Below are positions 33,396 through 40,720 of a stretch of DNA of 64,000 bases, piece by piece. Made by a program: the position numbers and the translations under genes. The stretch spans positions 1-64,000 of the forward strand of contig CAYNEY010000021.1 in the NCBI GenBank assembly GCA_964396375.1. Direction: 5' to 3'. The notes under the pieces were generated by a model. It did no database searches, was not told the origin of the DNA, and worked only from the letters and a program-made list of their open reading frames with translations. This DNA comes from FEN-1139 sp964396375 (GTDB taxonomy: Bacteria; Myxococcota_A; Polyangia; Polyangiales; Polyangiaceae). Position 1 is the stretch's first letter. Each line of letters begins with the position of its first letter.

Positions 33396-34232
33396 CTAGG
33401 ATCGAAGCGGAGGATGACGGGGCTGTGCGAAGTAGTCGGTGTACACTTCGCTGTGCAGAAGGGGGCGTTCTCGTCGCGTGAGCACCTCCACACCCGTTAA
33501 GGTCACGAGCAGCGTGTGCTCGAACTGCGCGGACAAGCTTCGGTCTGCTGTCACTGCCGTCCACTGATCGTCCAGGATCTCGACCTCCCAGTCTCCAAGG
33601 TTGATCATCGGCTCGATGGTAAATGTCATGCCGGCCTTGAGCCGTGCTCCTCGGCCCCAGTGTCCAACATGACTCACCTGGGGTTCTTCATGAAAGCGCC
33701 GGCCGATCCCATGACCGACGAACTGGCGCACCACCGAGCAGCCCGCGCCTTCCGCGAACTCCTGGATCGCCGCACCAATGTCCCCCAATCGCGCGCCTGG
33801 ACGGACCTGAGCGATTCCGAGTTCGAGGCAGCGGCGGGCCACCTCCGTCACGTGAAGCGCTTCAGGGTTCGGCTCACCCACATAGAAGGTCGCGGAGGTG
33901 TCGCCAAAGAATCCATCATGGATGTGGGTCACATCGACATTGATGATGTCACCCTCGACCAACGCCTGCTGGCTTGGGATCCCATGGCAGACCACTTCAT
34001 TGATTGAGGTACAACAGTGCTTGGGGAAACCGCGATAGTTAAGGGGTGCCGGGATACAGCCACGGCTCTCGGTGTCGCGGCGCACGAAGTCGTCGATCTG
34101 GATGGTGGTGACGCCGGGTCGAATGAGCTCGGCGACCGCCTCGAGCGTCTCGGCAGCCAGTTTGCTGGCTCGACGGATGCCTTCGATCTCACGCGGGGTT
34201 TTGATATCAATAGCGCCACTACGAAGGCTCAT
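33396..34232 (-). CDS. map: Methionine aminopeptidase, type I
   Basis: This enzyme removes the initiator methionine from nascent proteins. All metal ligands are present in the 278-residue protein: Asp100 and Asp111 (NVDVTHIHDGFFGDTS), His174 (VGHGIGRRFHEEP), Glu207 (TIEPMI) and Glu238 (FEHTLLVT). The substrate-binding His83 lies in CHGIPS. The N-terminus IKTPREIEGIRRASKLAAE is standard. It lies six bases after an upstream lipoprotein gene, so it is probably cotranscribed with it. The C-terminal extension after the last ligand is slightly longer than usual. Confidence 0.96.
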   Translation of the reverse strand: MSLRSGAIDIKTPREIEGIRRASKLAAETLEAVAELIRPGVTTIQIDDFVRRDTESRGCIPAPLNYRGFPKHCCTSINEVVCHGIPSQQALVEGDIINVDVTHIHDGFFGDTSATFYVGEPNPEALHVTEVARRCLELGIAQVRPGARLGDIGAAIQEFAEGAGCSVVRQFVGHGIGRRFHEEPQVSHVGHWGRGARLKAGMTFTIEPMINLGDWEVEILDDQWTAVTADRSLSAQFEHTLLVTLTGVEVLTRRERPLLHSEVYTDYFAQPRHPPLRS

Positions 34233-34238
34233 GAGGGA

Positions 34239-34904
34239 TTACTCCGATTCAGAACAAGGACTACCATCGGGGGGGCAGACTACCAAGCGAGGCGCCAGCT
34301 CGAGCGACAACGCGTCGCGGACTTCGGCGATTGCAGCTCGTACCGTCGGGCTGTCCACCTCCCCATGAAAGTGGACCGATTGGCCCGATCCGGAGAAGAA
34401 ACTCTTCTCGAAGACGAGCAGGCGCGCCCCTATCAGTCGCTCGGGACCTGCGCCGAGCAGCGCGTTGGCACCACCCATGCGCGAGAGCGCAAACCTCTGG
34501 ATCGTTGACGTGCTCGGGTCAGACTGGGCCAAATCCTGGGAGACGACTTCGATTTCTACTACCTCACCCTCTCGCGTCGAGCCTTCGGTGATGGTGCGGA
34601 TGGTGGCTGCGGTGATGCGGTCAGCAGCCCGCACCAACTCGAAGAGACGGGAGCCTGGCCGAGTGTCGAGGATTTGCTCGGCGGGCACTCCGAGCACAGC
34701 CGGTGCGAGGGCGTCGTCGAACAGCATCCGCGCAGTGTCGTCGTAGGGAGCGCCGGTTGTCGGACTCGACGGCTCCCGCACTGCGGGTGCACCCCCACAG
34801 TTGAGCAGCAAGGGAGCAAAGCCCAATAGCACCACCACAATCGCGGCGGTGCGGTCCCGGGTCGGCCACGGGGCCCAATTGGAAGCAGGGTGCTCGCGAT
34901 CCAC
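34239..34904 (-). CDS. Predicted lipoprotein, unknown
   Basis: A hydrophobic stretch after two arginines (AAIVVVLLGFAPLLLNC) ends in a lipobox-like sequence with Cys36, so the 221-residue protein is probably a lipoprotein. The mature part has alternating beta segments (GEVVEIEVVSQDLA, STIQRFALSRMGG, GARLLVFEKSFFSG) and no family I recognise. GTG 34904 is the first in-frame start but gives an unusually long N-region, so the start is uncertain. It is immediately upstream of map. Confidence 0.6.
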   Translation of the reverse strand: MDREHPASNWAPWPTRDRTAAIVVVLLGFAPLLLNCGGAPAVREPSSPTTGAPYDDTARMLFDDALAPAVLGVPAEQILDTRPGSRLFELVRAADRITAATIRTITEGSTREGEVVEIEVVSQDLAQSDPSTSTIQRFALSRMGGANALLGAGPERLIGARLLVFEKSFFSGSGQSVHFHGEVDSPTVRAAIAEVRDALSLELAPRLVVCPPDGSPCSESE

Positions 34905-35070
34905 GAGCGTGGGGGTCTAGTACCAAGGACTGGCTTGGTCGAGGGAGGTGGTGGGGCAGGATGAGGGTAGGCGAGCGCAACGATTCTGGCGTACACTGCG
35001 GCCGCGGTCGATACCATCGCGGTGCGCCGCTTTGCTGCTCATCCCGACTGATTGCCGGAGGATCCGAAAC

Positions 35071-35910
35071 ATGCACAAAGTGAGGAAAGTGGTTGAAGTT
35101 GCGAGCATCACGCTTGGGCTCTTGTCGGCGCTGGCTACGGCTGGTACCAACGATGCGGCAGCCAAACCACCGGCGAAGGTCGCCGCGGGGCCAGCCAATG
35201 TGAACCGGGAGATCCGTCTGGCGCCGGTCGGCCTCGAGTGGGGGCAGAACCTGCAGATGGTGGCCCGTGTTTACGATGATGCGTTGGATATGGAGTACGT
35301 TCCTATCTTCAAACGGACCGAACCGGGCATCGAGGCTCAGCGTCTCGATGCCGAGCTGGCCGAGAAGAAATCTCTTATCCGTAGGCATCGGCTGGATTTC
35401 GGCAACCAACCTACTGGTGTTGACGAGGGACCGCTGGCTGGTGAGTACAGCTACAGCAACGGCGAGAGCATGACCAAGACCATGCTCAATGGCAGCACCA
35501 CCCGGTACTTCTTCTTTCACGGCGATCGGCTGTGGAAGGTCTACGATGAGTACAAGTTGGGAAAGCGCTCGCCGTTCGGTGATTCCTTCGAGCAAGCCGT
35601 GAAGGCGATGAGTGAGCTGGTGGGTGGGGTGGCTCCTCAGTTGCTGGAGCCGGATTCAAGTAAGATGCGGAGTTTTGGCGAAGCGGTATGGAGCACCCGA
35701 TCCATGAACATTCGGCTGATCAATCGTGAGTCGAATGGCGTGGTAGCGGTGGCCTGGTCCGATCGGAGTGTCCACGAGAAGCTCAGCCAGACGCGTATGC
35801 GGCAGAAGTCCTCGGTACACAAGATGGACCCAGCCGTGCGAGACGTGACCACGCGCGACACCCCCCAGTCGCCCTCGGACAAGGCTGCGGACGAGAAGAA
35901 GAAGAAGTAG
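35071..35910 (+). CDS. Secreted protein, unknown
   Basis: ATG 35071, eight bases after GGAGGA, opens a 279-residue protein with a signal peptide (VVEVASITLGLLSALATAGTNDAAA). The mature domain (about 50-240) is soluble and rich in aromatic and charged residues; NREIRLAPVGLEWGQNLQMV and STTRYFFFHGDRLWKVYDEY stand out. The tail is very basic (DEKKKK). I recognise no family. It is followed by a strong hairpin and a convergent NifU-like gene. Confidence 0.72.
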   Translation: MHKVRKVVEVASITLGLLSALATAGTNDAAAKPPAKVAAGPANVNREIRLAPVGLEWGQNLQMVARVYDDALDMEYVPIFKRTEPGIEAQRLDAELAEKKSLIRRHRLDFGNQPTGVDEGPLAGEYSYSNGESMTKTMLNGSTTRYFFFHGDRLWKVYDEYKLGKRSPFGDSFEQAVKAMSELVGGVAPQLLEPDSSKMRSFGEAVWSTRSMNIRLINRESNGVVAVAWSDRSVHEKLSQTRMRQKSSVHKMDPAVRDVTTRDTPQSPSDKAADEKKKK

Positions 35911-35938
35911 TAAGATCCGCTTTCGGGGGAGAGAGCTG

Positions 35939-35965
35939 CGACCCCGCCATCGATTGGCGGGGTCG
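35939..35965. terminator. Hairpin between convergent genes
   Basis: Eleven-base perfect arms CGACCCCGCCA (35939-35949) and TGGCGGGGTCG (35955-35965) enclose TCGAT, 28 bases after the 35071 gene and 4 bases after the convergent NifU-like gene. It is symmetrical and may end transcription both ways; no T-run flanks it. Confidence 0.6.
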
Positions 35966-35968
35966 GTC

Positions 35969-36241
35969 TCATTGTGTGAGGGGCGCGAGTTCGCGCGCTC
36001 CCTCGGGCACCAGAATTCCATGGGTTACGGCGATGGTTGCGTTCGGGCAGTGTTGCTTTACGAGGGGACGAAGCAGCGAGTCGACCACAATTTGGCAGGC
36101 CGGGCTTCCCGCATAGCGGCCGGCCAGATGAAGGGATACCTCCCGCTCGGTCAGTCGAACCAGGTAGAGTATGCCGCCGTCGCCAGCGATCAGAGGTGCT
36201 GCGATTTCGCGCAGCGCTATTTCGATTTCTTCGAGCGCCAT
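35969..36241 (-). CDS. NifU C-terminal-like protein lacking the CxxC
   Basis: The 90-residue protein aligns over its length with the NifU/Nfu C-terminal domain: LEEIEIALREIAAPLIAGDGG with the conserved DGG, VRLTEREVSLHLAGRY, then CQIVVDSLLRPLVKQHCP. In Nfu proteins the cluster is held by a CxxC in a GxCxxCPSS loop. Here that loop reads GRYAGSPAC, with Tyr and Ser at the cysteine positions, so it should not carry a 4Fe-4S cluster in the usual way. Starts at 36292 or 36313 would add 17-24 residues; ATG 36241 begins at the domain. It is divergent from rpsP. Confidence 0.68.
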   Translation of the reverse strand: MALEEIEIALREIAAPLIAGDGGILYLVRLTEREVSLHLAGRYAGSPACQIVVDSLLRPLVKQHCPNATIAVTHGILVPEGARELAPLTQ

Positions 36242-36448
36242 GGCCACCAGACCGGTCCAAACTACCACGGAAATCGACCCGCCGGCGAGCATTGCCGTTT
36301 GAGAAGGTGGCAAACCGGCTCACAGAACGAAAGCCATCCGCTGGCCTCGTCAGCGCAGAGAGAGCTGGCGCGCTGCGATCCGAATGCTATCGTGCGGCCC
36401 GACGGCGGGTCCGTCAGAATCGGGCGCGTCGCGCGTTCACGAGGAAAA

Positions 36449-36694
36449 ATGGCTGTCCAAATTCGTCTTGCTCGGCACGGAACCAAAAAAACTGCTTACT
36501 ACCGCATCGTTGTCACCGACAAGCGCAACGCGCGCGACGGGCGGTTCATCGAGCACATCGGGGTCTTCGATCCCCGTGTGAAAGACTCGGCGTTCAAGAT
36601 GGATCGAGAGCGTTATGCTTTCTGGACCGGCAGGGGTGCCTGCCCTTCGCCCACCTTGGAGCGACTGATCAAGGCTTCGGCACCCACTGTCTGA
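36449..36694 (+). CDS. rpsP: 30S ribosomal protein S16
   Basis: The 81-residue protein starts MAVQIRLARHGTKKTAYYRI and contains the S16 signatures VVTDKRNARDGRFIEHIGVFD and ERYAFWTGRGACPS. ATG 36449 directly follows GAGGAAAA. S16 is needed for 30S assembly. It heads the conserved rpsP-khpA-rimM-trmD cluster; rplS, often last in this cluster, is absent here. Confidence 0.96.
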   Translation: MAVQIRLARHGTKKTAYYRIVVTDKRNARDGRFIEHIGVFDPRVKDSAFKMDRERYAFWTGRGACPSPTLERLIKASAPTV

Positions 36695-36757
36695 GTGGAC
36701 ACTACGGGTGCGGCTGCCGTGCGCGGTTGATCCGACCCCAAGAGAGCGAGGAATCTG

Positions 36758-36994
36758 GTGAAGGAACTAGTCGCCACGATTGCGCGTGCGCTCGTTGACG
36801 AGCCCGACGCGATTTCGGTCCGAGAGATCGAAGAGGGCAATCACACCGTGGTCGAGCTCAGGGTCGCGAAGAGCGACATCGGCAAGGTGATAGGCAAGGA
36901 CGGTAAGACCGCACAATCGATCCGAATGCTACTTGCCGCGGCCAGTCAGAAGTCCGGTCGTCGCGTACACCTGGACATCTTCGACGAACCGTGA
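36758..36994 (+). CDS. khpA: KH-domain RNA-binding protein KhpA
   Basis: This 78-residue protein is a single KH domain with the RNA-binding loop GKDG in IGKVIGKDGKTAQSIRML. KhpA (formerly YlqC) pairs with KhpB in some bacteria and binds RNA. It starts with GTG 36758 behind GAGGAA. Its stop overlaps the GTG of rimM by four bases, as in many rpsP operons. Confidence 0.94.
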   Translation: MKELVATIARALVDEPDAISVREIEEGNHTVVELRVAKSDIGKVIGKDGKTAQSIRMLLAAASQKSGRRVHLDIFDEP

Positions 36995-37530
36995 AACCCC
37001 GCGATCAAGGCCCGCGCGAACCCGAATATGTGGAAATTGCTCGGGTCATCAAGCCGCATGGGTTGCGGGGTGGGTTGGGCGTGTTGCCATTCTCGCCCGA
37101 GAGCCAAACGCTGCTGAAGGTTCGCCGGGTGAGGGTCGTGCGTGCCGACGGTTCAGCGGAGTACCGAGAACTCGCGGAGGTGAAGCCCATGCAGCGCGGG
37201 TTCTTGGTGCGGTTCGAGGGTGTGGAGGGGCGTCTGGCCGCGGAAGCATTTCGTGACGGGGTGCTGGCGGTCGACCGCGCGGAACTCCCCGAATTGTCGG
37301 AGTCTGAGGCCTACGCTGTCGATCTGGTTGGTGGGACCGTGCTTGGCCCCGAAGGTGAGATTGAGGGTACCATCCTCGCCGTCATCGAGTACCCGAGCGT
37401 TGATGCGTTGGTGATCGATCGGGGTGAGGGCCGGCGTGGCGAGGTGCCACTGGTGGAGGACTGGGTGCTGCGTATCGACGCGGAGTCGAAGACGGTCACC
37501 CTGAGGAGTCTGGAAGGGATAGTAGAGTGA
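36991..37530 (+). CDS. rimM: 16S rRNA processing protein RimM
   Basis: RimM binds S19 and helps mature the 30S head. The 179-residue protein has the N-terminal beta-barrel starting VEIARVIKPHGLRGGLGV and the C-terminal PRC-barrel-like domain (AYAVDLVGGTVLGPEGEIEG, then EVPLVEDWVLRID). The start is GTG 36991, overlapping khpA by four bases, and it overlaps trmD by four bases at its end. Confidence 0.95.
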   Translation: MKPRDQGPREPEYVEIARVIKPHGLRGGLGVLPFSPESQTLLKVRRVRVVRADGSAEYRELAEVKPMQRGFLVRFEGVEGRLAAEAFRDGVLAVDRAELPELSESEAYAVDLVGGTVLGPEGEIEGTILAVIEYPSVDALVIDRGEGRRGEVPLVEDWVLRIDAESKTVTLRSLEGIVE

Positions 37531-38252
37531 GCAGAGCGGCGGACGAACTGCGAGTTGGCATTGTCACGCTTTTCCCCGAGCTTTTCGGCACCTTCTTCCG
37601 CACCAGCTTCATGAAGCGCGCGATCGCTGAACACCACCTTTTCGTTCACCTGGAGAACCTCCGGGAGCATGGTATTGGGCGTCACCGGAGCGTGGACGAC
37701 ACTCCGTACGGCGGTGGTGCGGGGATGGTGATGCGCGTGGACTGTGTGGCAGCAGCCCTCGATCACACCGAGAAGGCCGGTCCATTCTCGGGCCCCGTTC
37801 ACCGTGTGCTCTTGACTCCTCAGGGGGCCCCTTTCCGTCAGGCCACCGCAGAGCGTTTTGTCGAGCATCGGAACCTGGTTTTCTTGTGCGGTCGCTATGA
37901 GGGTTTCGACGAACGGGTGCGCACTCTGGTAAACGAGGAGTTATCGCTCGGTGACTTCGTGATGTTGGGTGGTGAGGTGGCGGCGATGGCGGTGCTGGAG
38001 ACGACTACTCGCTTGGTGCGTGGCGTGCTTGGCAATGAGTGTTCCAGTGCCGAAGAGTCCTTCAGCCCCGCCCAGCAGGGTGGACTCGAGTATCCCCAGT
38101 ACACACGCCCGCTCGAATTCCGGGGGCTCTCCGTGCCCGAGGTGCTGCGCTCCGGAGACCATCGTACCATCGGGGCTTGGCGCGCCGATCAAGCTCGCCA
38201 GCGAACCGTGCAGCGACGACCGGATTTGGTCGGTCGTGGGGGAGATGGATGA
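37527..38252 (+). CDS. trmD: tRNA (guanine-37-N1)-methyltransferase TrmD
   Basis: TrmD methylates G37 next to the anticodon to prevent frameshifting. The 241-residue protein has the SPOUT knot residues: VGIVTLFPELF at the start, RHRSVDDTPYGGGAGMV, VFLCGRYEGFDERV, SLGDFVMLGGEVAAM and SGDHRTIGAWR. Length is normal. The GTG start overlaps rimM, and the 3' end overlaps the next gene by eight bases. Confidence 0.96.
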   Translation: MSRAADELRVGIVTLFPELFGTFFRTSFMKRAIAEHHLFVHLENLREHGIGRHRSVDDTPYGGGAGMVMRVDCVAAALDHTEKAGPFSGPVHRVLLTPQGAPFRQATAERFVEHRNLVFLCGRYEGFDERVRTLVNEELSLGDFVMLGGEVAAMAVLETTTRLVRGVLGNECSSAEESFSPAQQGGLEYPQYTRPLEFRGLSVPEVLRSGDHRTIGAWRADQARQRTVQRRPDLVGRGGDG

Positions 38253-38829
38253 GGTGAGGCAACTCGCGGTCGCTCTGCTTCATCACCCGGTGCTCGATCG
38301 TGAGGGCCAGCTCGTGACGAGTGCGGTAACCAACATCGATATCCACGATATCGCTCGTTCTGCCTTTACGTATGGACTCAGCGCCTTCTATCTTGCACAT
38401 CCGATCGCGGCCCAGCGATTGCTGGTCGAGCGTGTGCGAACTCACTGGGTAGAGGGCAGTGGAAAGCAGCGAATTCCCGACCGAGCGCCACCACTCGCCC
38501 AACTTGAGATCGTCGACAATCTGGCGGCAGCAGAGCAGCGTTTTGGAAACGGTGGGCCAGTCGAGTTGTGGACGACCAGCGCAGGACTCGGTCAAGAGTC
38601 ATTGACCCATGCCCGTGCACGAGAGCAGCTAGGCCACGACGGTGCGCCTGTGTTGCTGGTGTTCGGCACTGGCTGGGGTCTCGCTGAGTCCGTGCACGCC
38701 CGTGCCGCGAAGCGGCTCGCGCCGATCGTCTCACCGCGTTCCGATCGCTACAACCACTTGAGCGTGCGAGCAGCAGTCGCGATTCTGCTCGATCGACTCT
38801 GCGGAGCACCGCGTGATCTCCAAGCATGA
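38245..38829 (+). CDS. SPOUT-type RNA methyltransferase (PF09936-like)
   Basis: The 194-residue protein matches the family of small SAM-dependent RNA methyltransferases found next to trmD in some bacteria. Family blocks are VALLHHPVLDREGQLVTSAV, TNIDIHDIARSAFTYG, LLVFGTGWGLAESV and RYNHLSVRAAVAILLDRL; the last two build the SPOUT knot and SAM pocket. The RNA target is not known to me. ATG 38245 follows GGGGAG inside the end of trmD, and the gene overlaps the next one by four bases (ATGA). Confidence 0.85.
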   Translation: MDEVRQLAVALLHHPVLDREGQLVTSAVTNIDIHDIARSAFTYGLSAFYLAHPIAAQRLLVERVRTHWVEGSGKQRIPDRAPPLAQLEIVDNLAAAEQRFGNGGPVELWTTSAGLGQESLTHARAREQLGHDGAPVLLVFGTGWGLAESVHARAAKRLAPIVSPRSDRYNHLSVRAAVAILLDRLCGAPRDLQA

Positions 38830-39680
38830 GAAGGCGTGACTGGTTGCGTCGCATCGCCTATTGGGGGTCGGCCCATGGTCCCGCTTGGTGGCATCGGAAC
38901 AGTCCACCGTGGTTTGGCCTGCTTGCACTCGGAATGGCCCGAGGTGCGCGCCGACGGGTACGGCGAAACCTGAGGCTGTTGTTGGGTCGACGGCCAGTTT
39001 TTGCCGAATTTTTGGACCTCGGGCGCACGTTTGTCAACTACGCTCACACGCTGGCTGAGCAGCTGGGGGTGGAGCGTCCGGAGGCGCACTCGGCGGTGCT
39101 CGAGATGGAGGGGCAAGTGCACCTGAACCGCCTGCTCGAGCGCCCACTCGGCTTTGTGATTGCCACTGCCCACACTGCTGCTTTTGATGTGGTGGGACGA
39201 CAACTGGCCAAGGACACGGGGCGGCCGGTGGTGGTGGTCATGCAGGCGGAAGCTCACCCTGATGCGCAGCGTCTCCACCAGGGGTTGCGAGCAAGCGCGC
39301 CCCTCACGGTCATGAACGTCGGGGAGGAACCCCGCGATGTGATCGCGCTGGTGTCGCATCTCCGGAGCGGTGGGTTGGTAGCCTTGCAGCTGGACCGGGG
39401 CGGAGCGAACGCGAGGGTTCTCGAGTTGCCGTTTGGCGTGGGTCAGTTCCGGTTCTCCGAGGGGCCGCTCTGGCTGGCGGCCTGCGCCGGCGTGCCGATC
39501 CTCCCGCTGTTCGTGAGCCGCACAGGGTCGTTTGCTTACCGTTTGCACGTGGGCGCGCCGATTGGGGTGCCGCGGCGCCCGAGTCGAGACGAACTCACAC
39601 GCGCCTGTCAGCACTTGTCCGCGGAACTGGAGCGACACCTGCTTGCCCACCCGACCGAGTGGTTTCATTTCGCGCCCTGA
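38826..39680 (+). CDS. LpxL/HtrB-family lipid A acyltransferase
   Basis: The 284-residue protein belongs to the lysophospholipid/lipid A late acyltransferase family. Catalytic His116 and Asp121 form the HX4D motif in ATAHTAAFD, and LQLDRGG follows in the position of the second block. The N-terminus has a membrane-associating hydrophobic stretch near 28-38. Members add secondary acyl chains to lipid A; this one could also act on another lipid. Its overlap with the SPOUT gene puts a lipid enzyme at the end of a translation operon. Confidence 0.85.
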   Translation: MRRRDWLRRIAYWGSAHGPAWWHRNSPPWFGLLALGMARGARRRVRRNLRLLLGRRPVFAEFLDLGRTFVNYAHTLAEQLGVERPEAHSAVLEMEGQVHLNRLLERPLGFVIATAHTAAFDVVGRQLAKDTGRPVVVVMQAEAHPDAQRLHQGLRASAPLTVMNVGEEPRDVIALVSHLRSGGLVALQLDRGGANARVLELPFGVGQFRFSEGPLWLAACAGVPILPLFVSRTGSFAYRLHVGAPIGVPRRPSRDELTRACQHLSAELERHLLAHPTEWFHFAP

Positions 39681-39710
39681 GTGCCACGAGTTCTGGGGGC
39701 GGGTCGACGT

Positions 39711-40667
39711 TCAGGGGCTCTTGGTGACCAGTCGCACAGTGTCGAGCACTTTGCGTGCGCCGACCTGAGTGTCCGAGGTGACCCCATATCCCTGCAATCG
39801 GTACGACAGTGGAATGAGGAGATTGGAACTGAACTGAGCCTTTTCCGTGGCGATTCGAGTGCGGTGAAAGGCTTGGCTGAGCCGTGTCTCGACAGCGGCG
39901 CGAGTCTTCTCGGAGGGGGAGCCGAGGGCGGTTGAAGCGGCGTTGGCAATTCGTGCGACGTCGATCTGACTGAGCTTCTGAGCGTCCACACGCAGCCCCT
40001 TCACGGCGACAGCTGCGAAACCGTCGACCAATGCCCGACCGTCACACGCCACCAGTTCGGGGAGAGGGGTCTTCACGTTGACATGGGTGAGCGCGGAAGG
40101 GATAGCGAGGCGGAGATATATCGCGTCACCTCCGACCACAGCCTGAGAAGCCCCCAGCTGCTTCCTCAGCTCGACGGTCAGGTGGCCTTCCAGAGTGCGG
40201 CGCTCCGCATCGCTGAGCTCATCCCAGGGTTCCGTCGCGAAATCCTTCACTGTGGCTTCGACCAAGCGAGTGATGAGTTGTTGGGAGAACGAGCCTGTTG
40301 CAGTGGCTTCTTCCACTATCACGCGGTTCGCGAGGCTGGTCACGTCGCTGCCGGGGGTGATGCAGCTTTGTGCTCGGAGGATCTCTCCGTCTACCTCTAC
40401 GCCGAGCAGAAGATACTTCTTGGCCTGCGCGAGGGGATCGGCCTCGGCGTTCAAGACCGAGAACGGAGACACGGCGCCGGCGGCGACCCAGCCATCGGGG
40501 GAACAGACCTCGAAGGGTACCAGCTCTTTTTGGCATGCTATCTCGCTCGGTCCAAGGGCGAGAGGCGGGGAAGCCGCAGGGGGCGTGCCTGTTGGTGTGG
40601 CGGGTGGGGGTGAGCCAGTGGTGCAGGCGGAGAGCAAGAGGACCAGAGGGCCAAGGGAACGGATCAT
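39711..40667 (-). CDS. Predicted lipoprotein, unknown
   Basis: ATG 40667 opens a 318-residue protein with a short lipoprotein signal (SLGPLVLLLSAC, Cys15). A Pro-rich spacer follows, then a mature domain with two Cys pairs (EIACQKELVPFEVCSPDGW) and helical stretches (LSDAERRTLEGHLTVELRKQ, TRAAVETRLSQAFHRTRIA). I recognise no family. It follows the acyltransferase-3 gene by 53 bases on the same strand. Confidence 0.7.
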   Translation of the reverse strand: MIRSLGPLVLLLSACTTGSPPPATPTGTPPAASPPLALGPSEIACQKELVPFEVCSPDGWVAAGAVSPFSVLNAEADPLAQAKKYLLLGVEVDGEILRAQSCITPGSDVTSLANRVIVEEATATGSFSQQLITRLVEATVKDFATEPWDELSDAERRTLEGHLTVELRKQLGASQAVVGGDAIYLRLAIPSALTHVNVKTPLPELVACDGRALVDGFAAVAVKGLRVDAQKLSQIDVARIANAASTALGSPSEKTRAAVETRLSQAFHRTRIATEKAQFSSNLLIPLSYRLQGYGVTSDTQVGARKVLDTVRLVTKSP

Positions 40668-40720
40668 GGTGCGACGAGTTCCGTAGGCACAGCCGTTGCG
40701 GTGGGCCAAATTTCGGCCGA

